From Planctomycetaceae bacterium (lineage in GTDB: Bacteria; Planctomycetota; Planctomycetia; Pirellulales; Pirellulaceae), in assembly GCA_016794985.1 (NCBI GenBank), contig JAEUIQ010000005.1, positions 62,001 through 126,000 of the forward strand: DNA of 64,000 nt, written 5' to 3'. The translations under genes were made by a program, and so were the position numbers. The notes beneath the pieces are model-generated. The model had not been told where the DNA came from. It was given only the letters and a program-made list of their open reading frames with translations, and searched no databases. Of the stretch, positions 27,979 through 38,398 are shown piece by piece. The stretch's first letter is position 1. Each line of letters starts with the position of its first letter.

Positions 27979-29507
27979 AAATCTGCTGCCCTTTTTCTGA
28001 ATCTGCTGGCGGTCCTTTTGTGAGCTTCCCGCCGATTCAGAGAGGCCCACAGATTACGGCTGCGGCATTTCGAGTTCGACAGCGCGTGAATGAAAAATTG
28101 TTTCAGTAAATCTGCGGTCCTTCCTGAATCTGCGGGAAGATCTTTTGTGCGCTTCCCACCGATTCAGAGAGGCCCACAGATTACGTCTGCGGCATTCCGA
28201 TCCGACAGCCTGCTAATTAAAAATCGTTCAATCAAATCTGCTGTCCTTCCTGAATCTGCGGGAAGATCTTTTGTGCGCTTCCCACCGATTCAGAGAGGCC
28301 CACAGATTACGGCTGCGGCATTTCGATCCGACAGCCCGCTAATGAAAAATCGTTCAATCAAATCTGTTGTCCTTCCTGAATCTGCGGGAAGATCTTTTGT
28401 ACGTTTCCCGCCGATTCAGAGAGGCCCACAGATTACGGCTGCGGCATTTCGAGTTCGACAGCGCGTGAATGAAAAATTGTTTCAGTAAATCTGCGGTCCT
28501 TCCTGAATCTGCGGGAAGATCTTTTGTGCGCTTCCCGCCGATTCAGAGATGCCCACAGATTACGGCTGCGGCATTTCGAGTCCGACGGCACGCCAATAAT
28601 AATGAAAACTCGATCAATTAAATCTGCGGTCCTTCCTGAATCTGCGGGAAGATCTTTTGTGCGCTTCCCGCCGATTCAGAGAGGCCCACAGATTACGGCT
28701 GCGGCATTTCGAGTTCAACGGCGTGCTAATGAGGAATCGTTCAATCAAATCTGCGGTCCTTCCTGAATCTGCTGGAAGATCTTTTGTACGCTTCCCGCCG
28801 ATTCAGAGATGCCCACAGATTACGGCTGCGGCATTCCGATCCGACAGCCCGCTAATGAAAAATCGTTCAATCAACTCTGCTGTCCTTGCTGAATCTGCGG
28901 GAAGATCTTTTGTGCGTTTCCCGCCGATTCAGAGATGCCCACAGATTACGTCTGCGGCATTTCGAGTCCAACAGCGCGCGAATAAAAAATTGTTTCAGTA
29001 AATCTGCGGTCCTTCCTGAATCTGCGGGAAGTTTTTTGGTACGCTTCCCACCGATTCAGAGATGCCCACAGATTACGTCTGCGGCATTTCGAGTCCAACA
29101 GCGCGCGAATAAAAAAATGTTTCAGTAAATCTGCTGTCCTTCCTGAATCTGCGGGAAGTTTTTTTGTACGCTTCCCACCGATTCAGAGATGCCCACAGAT
29201 TACGGCTGCGGCATTTCGAGTTCGACAGCGCGTGAATGAAAAATTGTATCAGTAAATCTGCGGTCCTTCCTGAATCTGCGGGAAGTTTTTTGGTACGTTT
29301 CCCACCGATTCAGAGAGGCCCAAAGATTACGGCTGCGGCATTCCGATCCGACAGCCCGCTAATGAAAAATCGTTCAATCAAATCTGCTGTCCTTCCTGAA
29401 TCTGCGGGAAGATCTTTTGTGCGTTTCCCGCCGATTCAGAGAGGCCCACAGATTACGGCTGCGGGATTTCGAGTCCGACGGCGCGCTTACGAGTAATGGC
29501 TCATCGG
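27979..29507. repeat. Tandem array of 12 hairpin units, period about 127 bp
   Basis: Twelve direct copies are marked by the phrase CCGATTCAGAGA starting at 28032, 28159, 28285, 28411, 28538, 28671, 28798, 28924, 29051, 29178, 29305 and 29431 (spacings 126-127, once 133). Each unit has a 31-base left arm starting AATCTGCGG, a 12-base loop (about ATCTTTTGTGCG) and a right arm starting CTTCCCGCCGATTCAG and ending CCCACAGATT. In the sixth unit 26 of 31 arm positions pair by Watson-Crick rules and one more by G-T. A 52-base linker follows each hairpin. The first left arm and last linker are the most diverged, as expected at array edges. Reading frames inside the array are by-products; the 127-base period breaks any frame. 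No gene in the window is obviously linked to it. Confidence 0.95.
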
Positions 29508-29774
29508 AGAAAAACTTGCAACATGACTGTGATGGTCGATTTCGGGTCGTAGACATGGTTTCGACGCCATCCACTCGTGCTTTATTTGTGTTACTCTCTC
29601 GCGATCCCTTGCGATTTAGCCGTTACAGCCTCTAGTCCTTGAGTATTGAAGTGGTTCCATTCATTCTCATCAGTCCTCCGGGCGTGAGTCGTGGCATGTT
29701 GCTAGTATTTTCTATGAGTCATTAATCAAATCGCGGAAAGATACACGAAATCTGATCGGCTTTGCGTGAGCAAG

Positions 29775-32700
29775 TTACGGCAAGTTGGCCTGACGTATCA
29801 CACTGCCGTGCTCGGGATGCGAAACCAAGATCGCCAACTTTTCCAGGCCTATTACCGGCACGCTGCTCTGCGTGATGTAGTCAATGCGACCTCGGACATC
29901 CGTGTAGCCGTCTTTTACAAAGACGACTTCGCCGTTGGGCTTCTTGCCAAAGACTTTGACGTAAGTGGCAGGCAGTACCTGTTGTGTGTCACGAGCACGC
30001 ACCTGCAATTGACCCAAGCTATCCACCACTTGGACATCTAGATTGTTTGCGTAAACTGTCGTTGTTGCCATTTGCTGACCCACACTGACCTCTACCATCA
30101 CATTGCTTCGTTGCAAGTGCTCGGGCAAACGATGAACACGTTGAGTCTCACCGGGTGGAATCTCCAGGACTTCCACATGGTTTGGCTTCACCAGCGTTAG
30201 GCCGCTTCGTGCTTGGCTGGAGAATGGGTCACGGCTAAACAACAACTCGACATCCATCAAGTGATAGTGAACTCGCAAGGTCGCTGCATTACGGTACCGC
30301 AGCGAGATTCCTTCCGAAGTGGCTTCGACATCGATCGTCCCCATATTGGATGCCGCAGCGGTTTGCTGTTGTAAAGCGGAGTCCGGGTCCACGATCTTGG
30401 CCCCGGCCCCCTCGGCCTCAGCGACGACTTGATTAATGGCCGCGAATCGCTGCTGCCACAATGGTAACGGAAAGTCCGAATACCGTGACGCCACTTCCCG
30501 AGCTTTCACGAGATCCATTTGCACCAAAGCCAACCACGCCATGGCGTAATCGTAAGGCATCTTCTCGGCCACTTGAGTGCGGTCGATTTGTCCATACCAT
30601 GTCAGCGCTTCGCCAATTCGTTCTTGGGTCAATAAGTAGTAAACGATTGCCAAGCGATCTTCATGCGTTAGGGCGGGGCGATAAACCAGCGTCTGGAGGA
30701 ACTGGGCATATTGCGACGCCAAGCTGCCATTGAGAATTCGCTGTTTCGATCCGACTTGATGGGATCGCGAGTTGATCAGCGGCGAGTACTCGACATGTTC
30801 GTACCACCGGCGCTGATCAGCATCCACGTTCAGAAGTGGGCTGGAGAAATGCAAGCCACACTGCGAATGGATTGAGCCAAGTTCTTCCAAGTACTCACGC
30901 ATTCGAACCGCATCTAAATGGTAGACCGAGTAGGACCACAATAACGAATGGAATACAAACCGTTGGCTCAACTGGTTCAGGATCTCGGTATACTGGGCTT
31001 TGTCCTTCATTCTCCAAGCCAAATCATTGAGTTCGACTTGCCCGACGTTGCCAGTTTCAATCCATGACAACAGCTCTGCCAGTGAACCGTTTTGCGAGAC
31101 GTGCTCCCACGACTTTAGATCCGGATTAACTACCTCGTCAATGACGTTGAGATTCTTGATTCGAGCGGAGGCCAGAATCGTGGAACGATCCGAAACTTGA
31201 GAGGGGAAATGGGCAAATTCACCAGCGGTGGGGAAGTAGAACCAATACTCTTGACTGACCGATCCGAACGCGGGCAGCTCGATCATTTGAGTCTTGGTTT
31301 CTTGGCTTCCGCCGACTGCAATCGCTCCAGCTGGGATTTGAGTCAAGACGCGGACGGCCTGAGGAGTCCCTGTTGGATTGGTGACGACGACTTGGGCGCC
31401 GTACAATCGCCGTGTGTAAAACTGATCGCTGATAAATTTGTCAACATTGCGCTGATTTTCAATTCGGTATCGGTCGGCAGCATCAAAGAAATTCTCGCTC
31501 ACCATGACTGGCGTCGCGTTTTCCGCCTGCGGCAGGTTTTGCAGTTGTTGGTGGAACACGATTGCCGGCTGCGGACTAGTCCATGACATTCGGCGTTGTT
31601 CCACTTCCATCTTCGGTTCGGCAGAGTGCGGGCTCAAATCCAAGACTGCCAATGCCAGAATCGACTCAGAAACATTGCCGTTGCACAACAAGAAGTGCCA
31701 ATCCAGAAAAGGTTGCTTGGCATCATGGTTGGCAAAGTTGTACCAAAATCGATTTAAGTTGATTCGGTCGGCGGTGCTCGTCGATTGCTGAATTCTCCAA
31801 TAGTGGTACTCAACCCAACGCAATGTTGGTCGGAGTTGTTGATAGAATCCACGAACAGTTGCTTCGAGTTGTTTTTCGGCCATTCCCTCGAGCGCGTACA
31901 GCGCGTCGTCTGCCGATACTTCAGAATCTCCGAAATAGGCGTTCAACTTCTCTCTTGCGAAACGATCCATCTGCTCGACTTCTCCAGCGTTCGCGGGAGC
32001 GCCCGGTGGGCCGTTGGTCGCCCCGTCGGAAAGGGCACCTCTGGTACCACTGCGACGTCCGCGTCCTGCCATTCCTCCGCCAGCAACGTCCGGTTGTCCC
32101 TGGCGGCTGGTCTGCTCAAAATCCCGTTCGAGGTCCAATCGTGGGTCACCCGTGGTTCCGGCACCTGGCTCCAATGCTCTCCCGGCCAAAGCCATATCAA
32201 ACAGACGATCGGTCGTCGTGTCGTCCGGAGGAAATAAGGCAAATCGATCGGAAATCTGTCGCAGCAAACCGGATCGTTGTTCCGGCAATCGTTGAGCCAA
32301 AAGTATCTTTTCAAAATCGTTGAGCCGAGCAAACTGCCAAGGCTGAGTCCAATGGCTCAAATCTCGCTCCAACAAGAACTCGTCAAAAAAGGTTTTTACG
32401 CGTCGTTGCTCAATGACTGGCCGAACGACTTGGTCAAAAAATGCGCGATCTTTGCGATACAGAAAATAATTTACTTCGTGGCAAGCATGAGATTGATACT
32501 TCTCATACTTCGATTGGTTATCGAGCTCTGACCAGCGAATCAAGAATTCGAACTTCGACAATTCCGCATCTTGCGTGTTCGCGAGCATCATGGTCCACGC
32601 GTCTTCAAGACTCGCGACGGCGGCAAATCGTGACGTCAACAGATCCGAGATCTCCAGCGATTCATTCGCGGCCAGGGCCGTGGCTTCTCGGCTCAATGCA

Positions 32701-35700
32701 ACTGGTTTCTCGACAGGCAAGGCATTGACCAGCCGAAGATCTTGGGTGCTCAAATCTGCCACGGGCAAGCTGTGACTTGTGACAACTTGGGAGAATACAT
32801 CCACGACCATAATGGTCAGGTATTGTTGCTTGCCTAGTGACGCCAAGGGAAGGGTAATGCGGCCGTTTTCATTTGGCCCCAACCCATCAATTACTTTCGA
32901 GGCTTGCGCCAGGAAGTCGAGATTTGCGTGATCGAAACTGTCAGACGAATCAAGATTTCCACCTGCGAAAGCGGCTTCGCCAGGTGCGGCCGCCGACGAA
33001 GGGGCTTCCATCATGGCTTGGTCTTGTTTCAAGAAATCTTCTTCGCTGGTCGTTTCACCCAGAGCCCACGGAGCCAATAACAGCGAGGGGCGATCCAACA
33101 TGTTTCCTGCCAATTGGGTACGGCCCCGGCGCCCCAATATGTAAAGGTACTCGTCGCCCAAGGCGCGGGCGGCGACGTAACGGTTGCCTTCCCAACGCAA
33201 TTGGCGTAAGACCGTCGGTGGTGGGCTTACGTTAGATGACGTCGGTGGGAAGGAGGGTACATAGCGAGACGCGAAAACATGCACGCGCGTATTGGGGCCG
33301 GCGCCGGAAAGTTGAATCGCCACATCTTCGTTGACCACTTGAACCGAAACAACTGTGGGCCGGTTTTCATTCGTGTGGGTTGCTTCACGATAGGGATTGA
33401 TGATTGAAGCCGCGATTTGTTTCCCTTCAATCAAGGCAACCTGGAACGTTTGACCACTGTTGAGTCTGACGACATACTCCCCCTCCGGGAGAGCTGGGAC
33501 TTGGATCCAGCCGTCCCTAATCTCCAAACTTGCGTGGACCATTTCGTCCCATGCACCTTGCTTGAGGCGATAAGCGGAGGCAACCACAGGTTCTGCGAAC
33601 CAGGGTTGTATCGGGAGAGGTAGTTTTAGTGTTTCCCCGGCGGTGGCGGTTGTGATCTGACGTAGGCTTCCCATTTGCAACTTGGTCAGATTCCAAGAGC
33701 GGGGCTCAGCGCCGGCCGCATTGACGGTTACGGTATGGACATTAGCCATGTTTCCGAGGAGGACCTGACCTCGTTCGTCGGTTTGAAGTGCCAAGCTCAC
33801 TGGTTGACTGGACCAGATCGTGTGTAGTTCTATGGTCGTCGCCACTTTGGAACGAGGTTCTCCGTTGCGCCCCAATACTTCCACGCGATATTGACCGTCG
33901 GCTTGCAGGAGATGACAGCCCAAGATTTGGGAGGTCGCATCAATTTGATTCAGTTGGAAGGATTTGGAAACGACTAAAGCTTCGTCTCGATTCTGACTAA
34001 CAACTCGAACTCGACCTTGTAATTCAATGGACAGCGTTCGCAAGCCTTGTGGTACCAGAAATGGCAGAATCCATTCGTGTCGTTCGTCTAATTTCAATTC
34101 GCGATACTCACGCGTCGCTCGTTCACCATTAACATCGACACTGGTTAGCTTCAAAACGACGTCTTGCAAGCGATTTGCAATGGGGACTGGTTGCCCACTA
34201 ACCTTGAGTTGAGGCCGGACCATGATTTCAGCTTGACTGCCGGCCAGGAGCGACTCGCGATTAACAACTAAATCTGCGTGCAAGGTCCAAGATTCTTGCG
34301 ACAACATTACATCGGCCAAGTCAGCAAAGTCTTCGTGCTGCAGGATCAACCGGCCTGTTGGGGCTTCCGTCAGGAATGGGACGACGACAAAGCCTTGCTC
34401 ATTCGCCTCAAAGCGTTGACCGTTGACCCAGACGCTGGCGTTGGTCAGCGGCGAACAAGTTTCATCCAGGACCTGGATTGCATGTCCGGCCGTGAAAACT
34501 TGAGTGGTACATATCAATCGACCCTTTCGAACCAATGTCCGTACGTTGGTTCCACCGCCGATGATATCGACCAAAAACACGCCGCGCCCCGTTAGTTCCG
34601 GCAGCTCGATCCATTCGGTCGTGCGTAGGGCTGGTAATTGTTTGCGATCGATTCGTTTTTCCAGATTTGGCACCAAACCATCCAACGACAAATTGGCGCT
34701 AATCGCTTCCAATCGGTCACGATAATTGTTGAGGGTGTTGAGTTCATAAACCCGGACCACCAATTGATCGACATTCTTGACCTGCAACGCCAACCGGACG
34801 GCTTCTTCAGGTTGGTACCAGATCTTTCCGGTCTGCGCGAATTCAAGTTCCACTCGTTGGACCAATTCACGATAGGCGGACGGCCCCAATACTCGGGTCC
34901 AGCGTTCGGCTTGCCCCTTGCCTGCCAAAACTTGCGCAACCGCCAATTGCCGCTGCAGGAATTGGTCTTCAATCAGCTCTTGAAAGTCCGCCAATTTGTT
35001 TTCATCAGACAAAAAATGCTGCAAGTATCGTTCGACAATGGTCGTGTCATCGCCGGGAGGTAGACAACGAAGCGAGTCCTGATAGTTTGCCGAAAGATCG
35101 ATCCACGCGGTTTGGTCCCGAACGCCTTGTCGCAAAGTCGGATGGAAATACGCTTGATGACGAGGTAGCTTCAGATATTCCAAGAACAACCGTTGATCGA
35201 AATTCCCGGAATCGGCCTCCATTCGCAACAACTCGTGCATTGCTGCGGCTTTATGTGAGTTTTGCGAGACAGGCAGCTTTTGCAAGAACTCGACAATTCG
35301 CCGCAAGTCCTCGACGCGGGTCGCAGCTGCTTCGGTTAATGGCCCCGCCTCGCTGTGCATGCGACCGACTCGCAAGCGAACGAATTGATCATTGGCTTCC
35401 AATGCCGGCACCCGTTCCCGCAATTGATCAAGCTGCGGCGTTGTCAATCGACTATGAATCGGAATACTGCCAAAGCCGGCAGAATCTTGTTGCTTTAGTT
35501 CTTGGGCTACCAACTCTACCAAGCCGGGAAAATCTGGATATTCGATCTTGTGTAAAAGTTGGCGACGTTGCAAAACGTTCAAATTGGCGATGCGTTCGTT
35601 GAGGCGTTCCAAAGCAAGTTGGGTTAGGCCGCTCAAGTCGGGACGCTCGCGTAGCTCGCGATCCAGCAAGACCGACAAGCTGATCAAGTTTGGATCCAGT

Positions 35701-36104
35701 GAAGTGGGCAGTTGAACTTCAGCCGGAGGCAGGCGACGCTGATGATCGAATCGTAAGCCAATGTGTCTGGTCAGGTACTCTTGGGTATACTTCGGTTGCG
35801 TCTCAAACTTAAGCAGAGCCTGTCGCGTGGTTATCTGATGCCAATACTGCGTTTGACCGACGACTTTTTCCCATACCGGCAAGATTCCATCGACTTCCGC
35901 CAGACGCCCTTGATGTTGGAGATGCAAACACGTTAACCAATAATGTTCGTCCGTGCCGGGCACCATCGCATCCAAAACCGCTTGGCGATCCGTTGCCAAC
36001 GCGAACTTTTCCAGATCGGGAACTTCGGTACCTTGGAATCCCCAAACACTTTGGCTCAACCACCCGGCGAATGTGAACGCAAACAAACGGAAAGTACGAA
36101 TCAT
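29775..36104 (-). CDS. Giant exported protein with beta-sandwich-like repeats (macroglobulin-like?)
   Basis: About 2,109 residues after a signal peptide (MIRTFRLFAFTFAGWLSQSV, cleavage near WGFQG), which fixes ATG 36104 rather than the upstream in-frame codon at 36188. The first 500 residues are helical, with Leu/Gln/Arg-rich repeats. From about 540 on there are Ig-like/macroglobulin-like stretches (RGVFLVDIIGGGTNVRTLVR, VWVNGQRFEANEQGFVVVPF, LVVNRESLLAGSQAEIMVRP, LPEGEYVVRLNSGQTFQ). A Gly/Arg/Ala-rich low-complexity linker lies near 1375-1430 (GGGMAGRGRRSG). The last 150 residues include MVEVSVGQQMATTTVYANNL and VKVFGKKPNGEVVFVKDGYT. No CxEQ thioester was seen. An alpha-2-macroglobulin relation is a guess from domain style and size; a large cell-surface or periplasmic protein is the safe statement. 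Confidence 0.88.
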   Translation of the reverse strand: MIRTFRLFAFTFAGWLSQSVWGFQGTEVPDLEKFALATDRQAVLDAMVPGTDEHYWLTCLHLQHQGRLAEVDGILPVWEKVVGQTQYWHQITTRQALLKFETQPKYTQEYLTRHIGLRFDHQRRLPPAEVQLPTSLDPNLISLSVLLDRELRERPDLSGLTQLALERLNERIANLNVLQRRQLLHKIEYPDFPGLVELVAQELKQQDSAGFGSIPIHSRLTTPQLDQLRERVPALEANDQFVRLRVGRMHSEAGPLTEAAATRVEDLRRIVEFLQKLPVSQNSHKAAAMHELLRMEADSGNFDQRLFLEYLKLPRHQAYFHPTLRQGVRDQTAWIDLSANYQDSLRCLPPGDDTTIVERYLQHFLSDENKLADFQELIEDQFLQRQLAVAQVLAGKGQAERWTRVLGPSAYRELVQRVELEFAQTGKIWYQPEEAVRLALQVKNVDQLVVRVYELNTLNNYRDRLEAISANLSLDGLVPNLEKRIDRKQLPALRTTEWIELPELTGRGVFLVDIIGGGTNVRTLVRKGRLICTTQVFTAGHAIQVLDETCSPLTNASVWVNGQRFEANEQGFVVVPFLTEAPTGRLILQHEDFADLADVMLSQESWTLHADLVVNRESLLAGSQAEIMVRPQLKVSGQPVPIANRLQDVVLKLTSVDVNGERATREYRELKLDERHEWILPFLVPQGLRTLSIELQGRVRVVSQNRDEALVVSKSFQLNQIDATSQILGCHLLQADGQYRVEVLGRNGEPRSKVATTIELHTIWSSQPVSLALQTDERGQVLLGNMANVHTVTVNAAGAEPRSWNLTKLQMGSLRQITTATAGETLKLPLPIQPWFAEPVVASAYRLKQGAWDEMVHASLEIRDGWIQVPALPEGEYVVRLNSGQTFQVALIEGKQIAASIINPYREATHTNENRPTVVSVQVVNEDVAIQLSGAGPNTRVHVFASRYVPSFPPTSSNVSPPPTVLRQLRWEGNRYVAARALGDEYLYILGRRGRTQLAGNMLDRPSLLLAPWALGETTSEEDFLKQDQAMMEAPSSAAAPGEAAFAGGNLDSSDSFDHANLDFLAQASKVIDGLGPNENGRITLPLASLGKQQYLTIMVVDVFSQVVTSHSLPVADLSTQDLRLVNALPVEKPVALSREATALAANESLEISDLLTSRFAAVASLEDAWTMMLANTQDAELSKFEFLIRWSELDNQSKYEKYQSHACHEVNYFLYRKDRAFFDQVVRPVIEQRRVKTFFDEFLLERDLSHWTQPWQFARLNDFEKILLAQRLPEQRSGLLRQISDRFALFPPDDTTTDRLFDMALAGRALEPGAGTTGDPRLDLERDFEQTSRQGQPDVAGGGMAGRGRRSGTRGALSDGATNGPPGAPANAGEVEQMDRFAREKLNAYFGDSEVSADDALYALEGMAEKQLEATVRGFYQQLRPTLRWVEYHYWRIQQSTSTADRINLNRFWYNFANHDAKQPFLDWHFLLCNGNVSESILALAVLDLSPHSAEPKMEVEQRRMSWTSPQPAIVFHQQLQNLPQAENATPVMVSENFFDAADRYRIENQRNVDKFISDQFYTRRLYGAQVVVTNPTGTPQAVRVLTQIPAGAIAVGGSQETKTQMIELPAFGSVSQEYWFYFPTAGEFAHFPSQVSDRSTILASARIKNLNVIDEVVNPDLKSWEHVSQNGSLAELLSWIETGNVGQVELNDLAWRMKDKAQYTEILNQLSQRFVFHSLLWSYSVYHLDAVRMREYLEELGSIHSQCGLHFSSPLLNVDADQRRWYEHVEYSPLINSRSHQVGSKQRILNGSLASQYAQFLQTLVYRPALTHEDRLAIVYYLLTQERIGEALTWYGQIDRTQVAEKMPYDYAMAWLALVQMDLVKAREVASRYSDFPLPLWQQRFAAINQVVAEAEGAGAKIVDPDSALQQQTAAASNMGTIDVEATSEGISLRYRNAATLRVHYHLMDVELLFSRDPFSSQARSGLTLVKPNHVEVLEIPPGETQRVHRLPEHLQRSNVMVEVSVGQQMATTTVYANNLDVQVVDSLGQLQVRARDTQQVLPATYVKVFGKKPNGEVVFVKDGYTDVRGRIDYITQSSVPVIGLEKLAILVSHPEHGSVIRQANLP

Positions 36105-36398
36105 CAGACAGCAACTCCAGCTAGATTGAACAAGGAGCGATCGCAGTGAAACGAGTTGAGATTCCTTTAACCGAACCTGCAATCCCACGCGAGACGCCGA
36201 GAGAGACTCCCAAGTTCCCCGAATATTAGCTCGAAAAAGACAAAATTACACAGAATTTGCCTAATTGTTGCGGGGTGCGTCGCGCTGGACGCGAACATCG
36301 TAGCGATTCTCGGCTGGTGACCCAAATCGACCAGCGGCCGTTTCCCTGAACGGTATCCGGAAAACATCGCACCGATCCAATGGGCCGGAGGGTCGACG

Positions 36399-37778
36399 CT
36401 AGTTACCGATACAATAAACGTGCTTGAACGTTCGCAGGATCAATCGGTTTCCGACGACCGCTGGCGACGCGTTCATGCCTTCGGCCAATTCGTTGATCGC
36501 CAAAACTTTCAGTGATTCATCGGCTTGCAAAACGGTGATTCGCCCCTCTTGAGAAAAAGTATAAATTCGATCGCGAGCCAATAATGGGGACGCCCAGTAG
36601 TTGCCCGTCACGCGGTCGTTGGTGATTGGCTCACCTGTTCTGGCATCGAGCCACGATAAAACACCTTTGTCTTCCAACATGAAAAACGCGTCACCAACTA
36701 CCAAAGGCGAAGGGCGTCGCGGTGTGGATCGTCCCGATTGCCAGCGCACACGATCTTGTCCGTCGGGCAGTTCGACCCGTGGATCGATGGCCACGACCGT
36801 GTCTCGTCCGTCACCTGCTGCGATGAAAACCAACCCGTTCCCAGTCACTGGACGAGCTGCTGCGTTCATTCCGCCGTGACGAACCGTCCACAAAATCTCA
36901 CCAGTCAAAGCGTCGTATGCGGTGGTCGCTGTCGCAAAGGGGCTGATCAGCATCAATCGTTGGTCTACCTCGATTACCGTGGCCGTCGAGTACGCCTTCT
37001 TGGCGTCGCCATCGTCGGTTCCAAAATCGACATCCCGTTGTCGCTGCCAAACCGTTTCGCCGGTATGTTTGTTCAAAGCGACGATAAACTGGTGATCGTA
37101 TCCATCGAAAGCCACGTACAACAAATCGCCATGCACGATCGGCGAGGACCCCGCCCCGCGCCAATGATGGCAATAGATGTCCGTACGTCGCCACAAAACT
37201 TTATCGGTTGCCGTATCCAAGCACACCGTACCATGGGCTCCGTAATGTGCATACAGTCTCCCCGCTTCGACGACGGGTGTGGACGACGCGTAACTGTTGG
37301 TCAAGTGAGTGAATTGCGGATGCGTGACATCGAGAACTTCCAAGTTCTTCAAGATCTCGCCCGTGTTGGCATTCAAGCAAACAACAGAAAACTTTAGCGG
37401 CGGATCCAAAGCGGGCGGTAACGTCTCTGGGATCGCATCGAAATCGCTCAAGCCCGGCGCATTTTGGATTTCTGGGGCATTGGTCAACCAGATTCGGTCT
37501 TCCCAAACGACCGGCGACGACCACGCCCGACCCGTTAGTGGCGTCTTCCATTTGACTTGGGGCGACCCCTCAGAGAACTCGATCGGTAAGTCGGCTTGAG
37601 TACTTCCATCGCCCCGCGGTCCACGATACTGATTCCAGTTTCCAGATTCTTCCACCACAGCCTGGATGCTGGGAGCAGCGACTTGGGCGACCGCAAGTGC
37701 CGGACTCCAACAGCAAATGAAACCAACAGCAAAAGCCATACTTCGCCAGAACTCATTACATCGGGCGGAATTAGTCAC
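36399..37778 (-). CDS. Secreted PQQ-type beta-propeller protein
   Basis: About 459 residues. A signal peptide (hydrophobic MAFAVGFICCWSPALAVAQ) precedes propeller blades: NWNQYRGPRGDGSTQADLPI, VVWEDRIWLTNAPEI, VVCLNANTGEILKNLEV, AHYGAHGTVCLDTATDKVLW, FIVALNKHTGETVWQR, LSWLDARTGEPITND and IYTFSQEGRITVLQADE. The family gene at 14742 is similar in plan. GTG 37778 is favoured because GGAG lies 7 bases upstream; ATG 37739 would leave almost no n-region. No quinone enzyme residues were identified. It starts about 110 bases from the divergent CYTH gene and ends 294 bases upstream of the giant gene, all on the minus strand. Confidence 0.9.
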   Translation of the reverse strand: MTNSARCNEFWRSMAFAVGFICCWSPALAVAQVAAPSIQAVVEESGNWNQYRGPRGDGSTQADLPIEFSEGSPQVKWKTPLTGRAWSSPVVWEDRIWLTNAPEIQNAPGLSDFDAIPETLPPALDPPLKFSVVCLNANTGEILKNLEVLDVTHPQFTHLTNSYASSTPVVEAGRLYAHYGAHGTVCLDTATDKVLWRRTDIYCHHWRGAGSSPIVHGDLLYVAFDGYDHQFIVALNKHTGETVWQRQRDVDFGTDDGDAKKAYSTATVIEVDQRLMLISPFATATTAYDALTGEILWTVRHGGMNAAARPVTGNGLVFIAAGDGRDTVVAIDPRVELPDGQDRVRWQSGRSTPRRPSPLVVGDAFFMLEDKGVLSWLDARTGEPITNDRVTGNYWASPLLARDRIYTFSQEGRITVLQADESLKVLAINELAEGMNASPAVVGNRLILRTFKHVYCIGN

Positions 37779-37888
37779 GGGATCACTCCAAGGTCGGGTT
37801 GCGCTTACCAAGCTAGTCGTTTATGATCGATTGTACGGCATTGTCTAATGCCGCAGCGACCCTAGTTTAGCAAATTTGAGTCCCGAGA

Positions 37889-38392
37889 ATGGCGATTGAG
37901 ATCGAACGAAAGTTTTTAGTGACGGGAACCTCGTGGCGAGAGGAAGCTAGGCTACAGGCATCCGTGCTACAGGCCTCGGAGCTGCAGGGACCTGGGCGAT
38001 TACTTCGCCAAGGTTATCTTAGTCAAGCCGGTAGCACCACGGTCCGGGTTCGCGTCGATGATTCGTGCGGGTTTCTGACCGTAAAAGGCCCGTCCGAGGG
38101 ACTGCGTCGCGCGGAGTTCGAATACGAAATACCGTTGGCCGATGCACTGGAGCTTTTGAAACTGTGCCATGGAGCACTGATTGAAAAGTTGCGATACAGG
38201 GTATTGCTGGATGGATCCTGTTGGGAGATCGACGAATTCCTTGGCGAGAACGCTGGTTTGATCGTGGCGGAAATTGAGCTACCGGCGGAAGACGCCTCGT
38301 TCTCACGCCCCGCGTGGTTGGGAAGCGAGGTCAGCGACGATCCCCGCTATCGTAACTCCAATCTTGTTCGTTGCCCGTTTCGCAGTTGGTAG
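37889..38392 (+). CDS. CYTH-domain triphosphate tunnel enzyme
   Basis: A 167-residue single-domain CYTH protein. The signature ExExK is Glu4-Glu6-Lys8 in MAIEIERKFLV. Further tunnel-strand phrases are LLRQGYLSQ, STTVRVRVDDSCGFLTVKGP, RAEFEYEIPLADALELL, LIEKLRYRVLLDGSCWEIDEF and IVAEIELPAEDASF. Members hydrolyse inorganic tripolyphosphate or other triphosphates, or make cAMP; the short stand-alone form suggests tripolyphosphatase, by analogy only. It converges on the zinc-ribbon/TPR gene with 6 bases between stops. Confidence 0.93.
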   Translation: MAIEIERKFLVTGTSWREEARLQASVLQASELQGPGRLLRQGYLSQAGSTTVRVRVDDSCGFLTVKGPSEGLRRAEFEYEIPLADALELLKLCHGALIEKLRYRVLLDGSCWEIDEFLGENAGLIVAEIELPAEDASFSRPAWLGSEVSDDPRYRNSNLVRCPFRSW

Positions 38393-38398
38393 CTCCCG

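Noticed and set aside
28090-29496. Reading frames of 80-132 codons across the 127-bp repeats (SAVLPESAGRSFVRFPP-type)
   Set aside because: They exist because 126 is divisible by three in some units; most units are 127 bases and shift the frame, no ribosome binding site is kept and the underlying DNA is palindromic.
27979-29507. CRISPR array
   Set aside because: Repeats are 126-127 bases with similar, non-unique linkers and no Cas genes nearby; the unit is far longer than a CRISPR repeat.
27979-29507. Retron or DRT-type non-coding RNA array
   Set aside because: Such systems need a reverse transcriptase in close linkage; none is present in the window.
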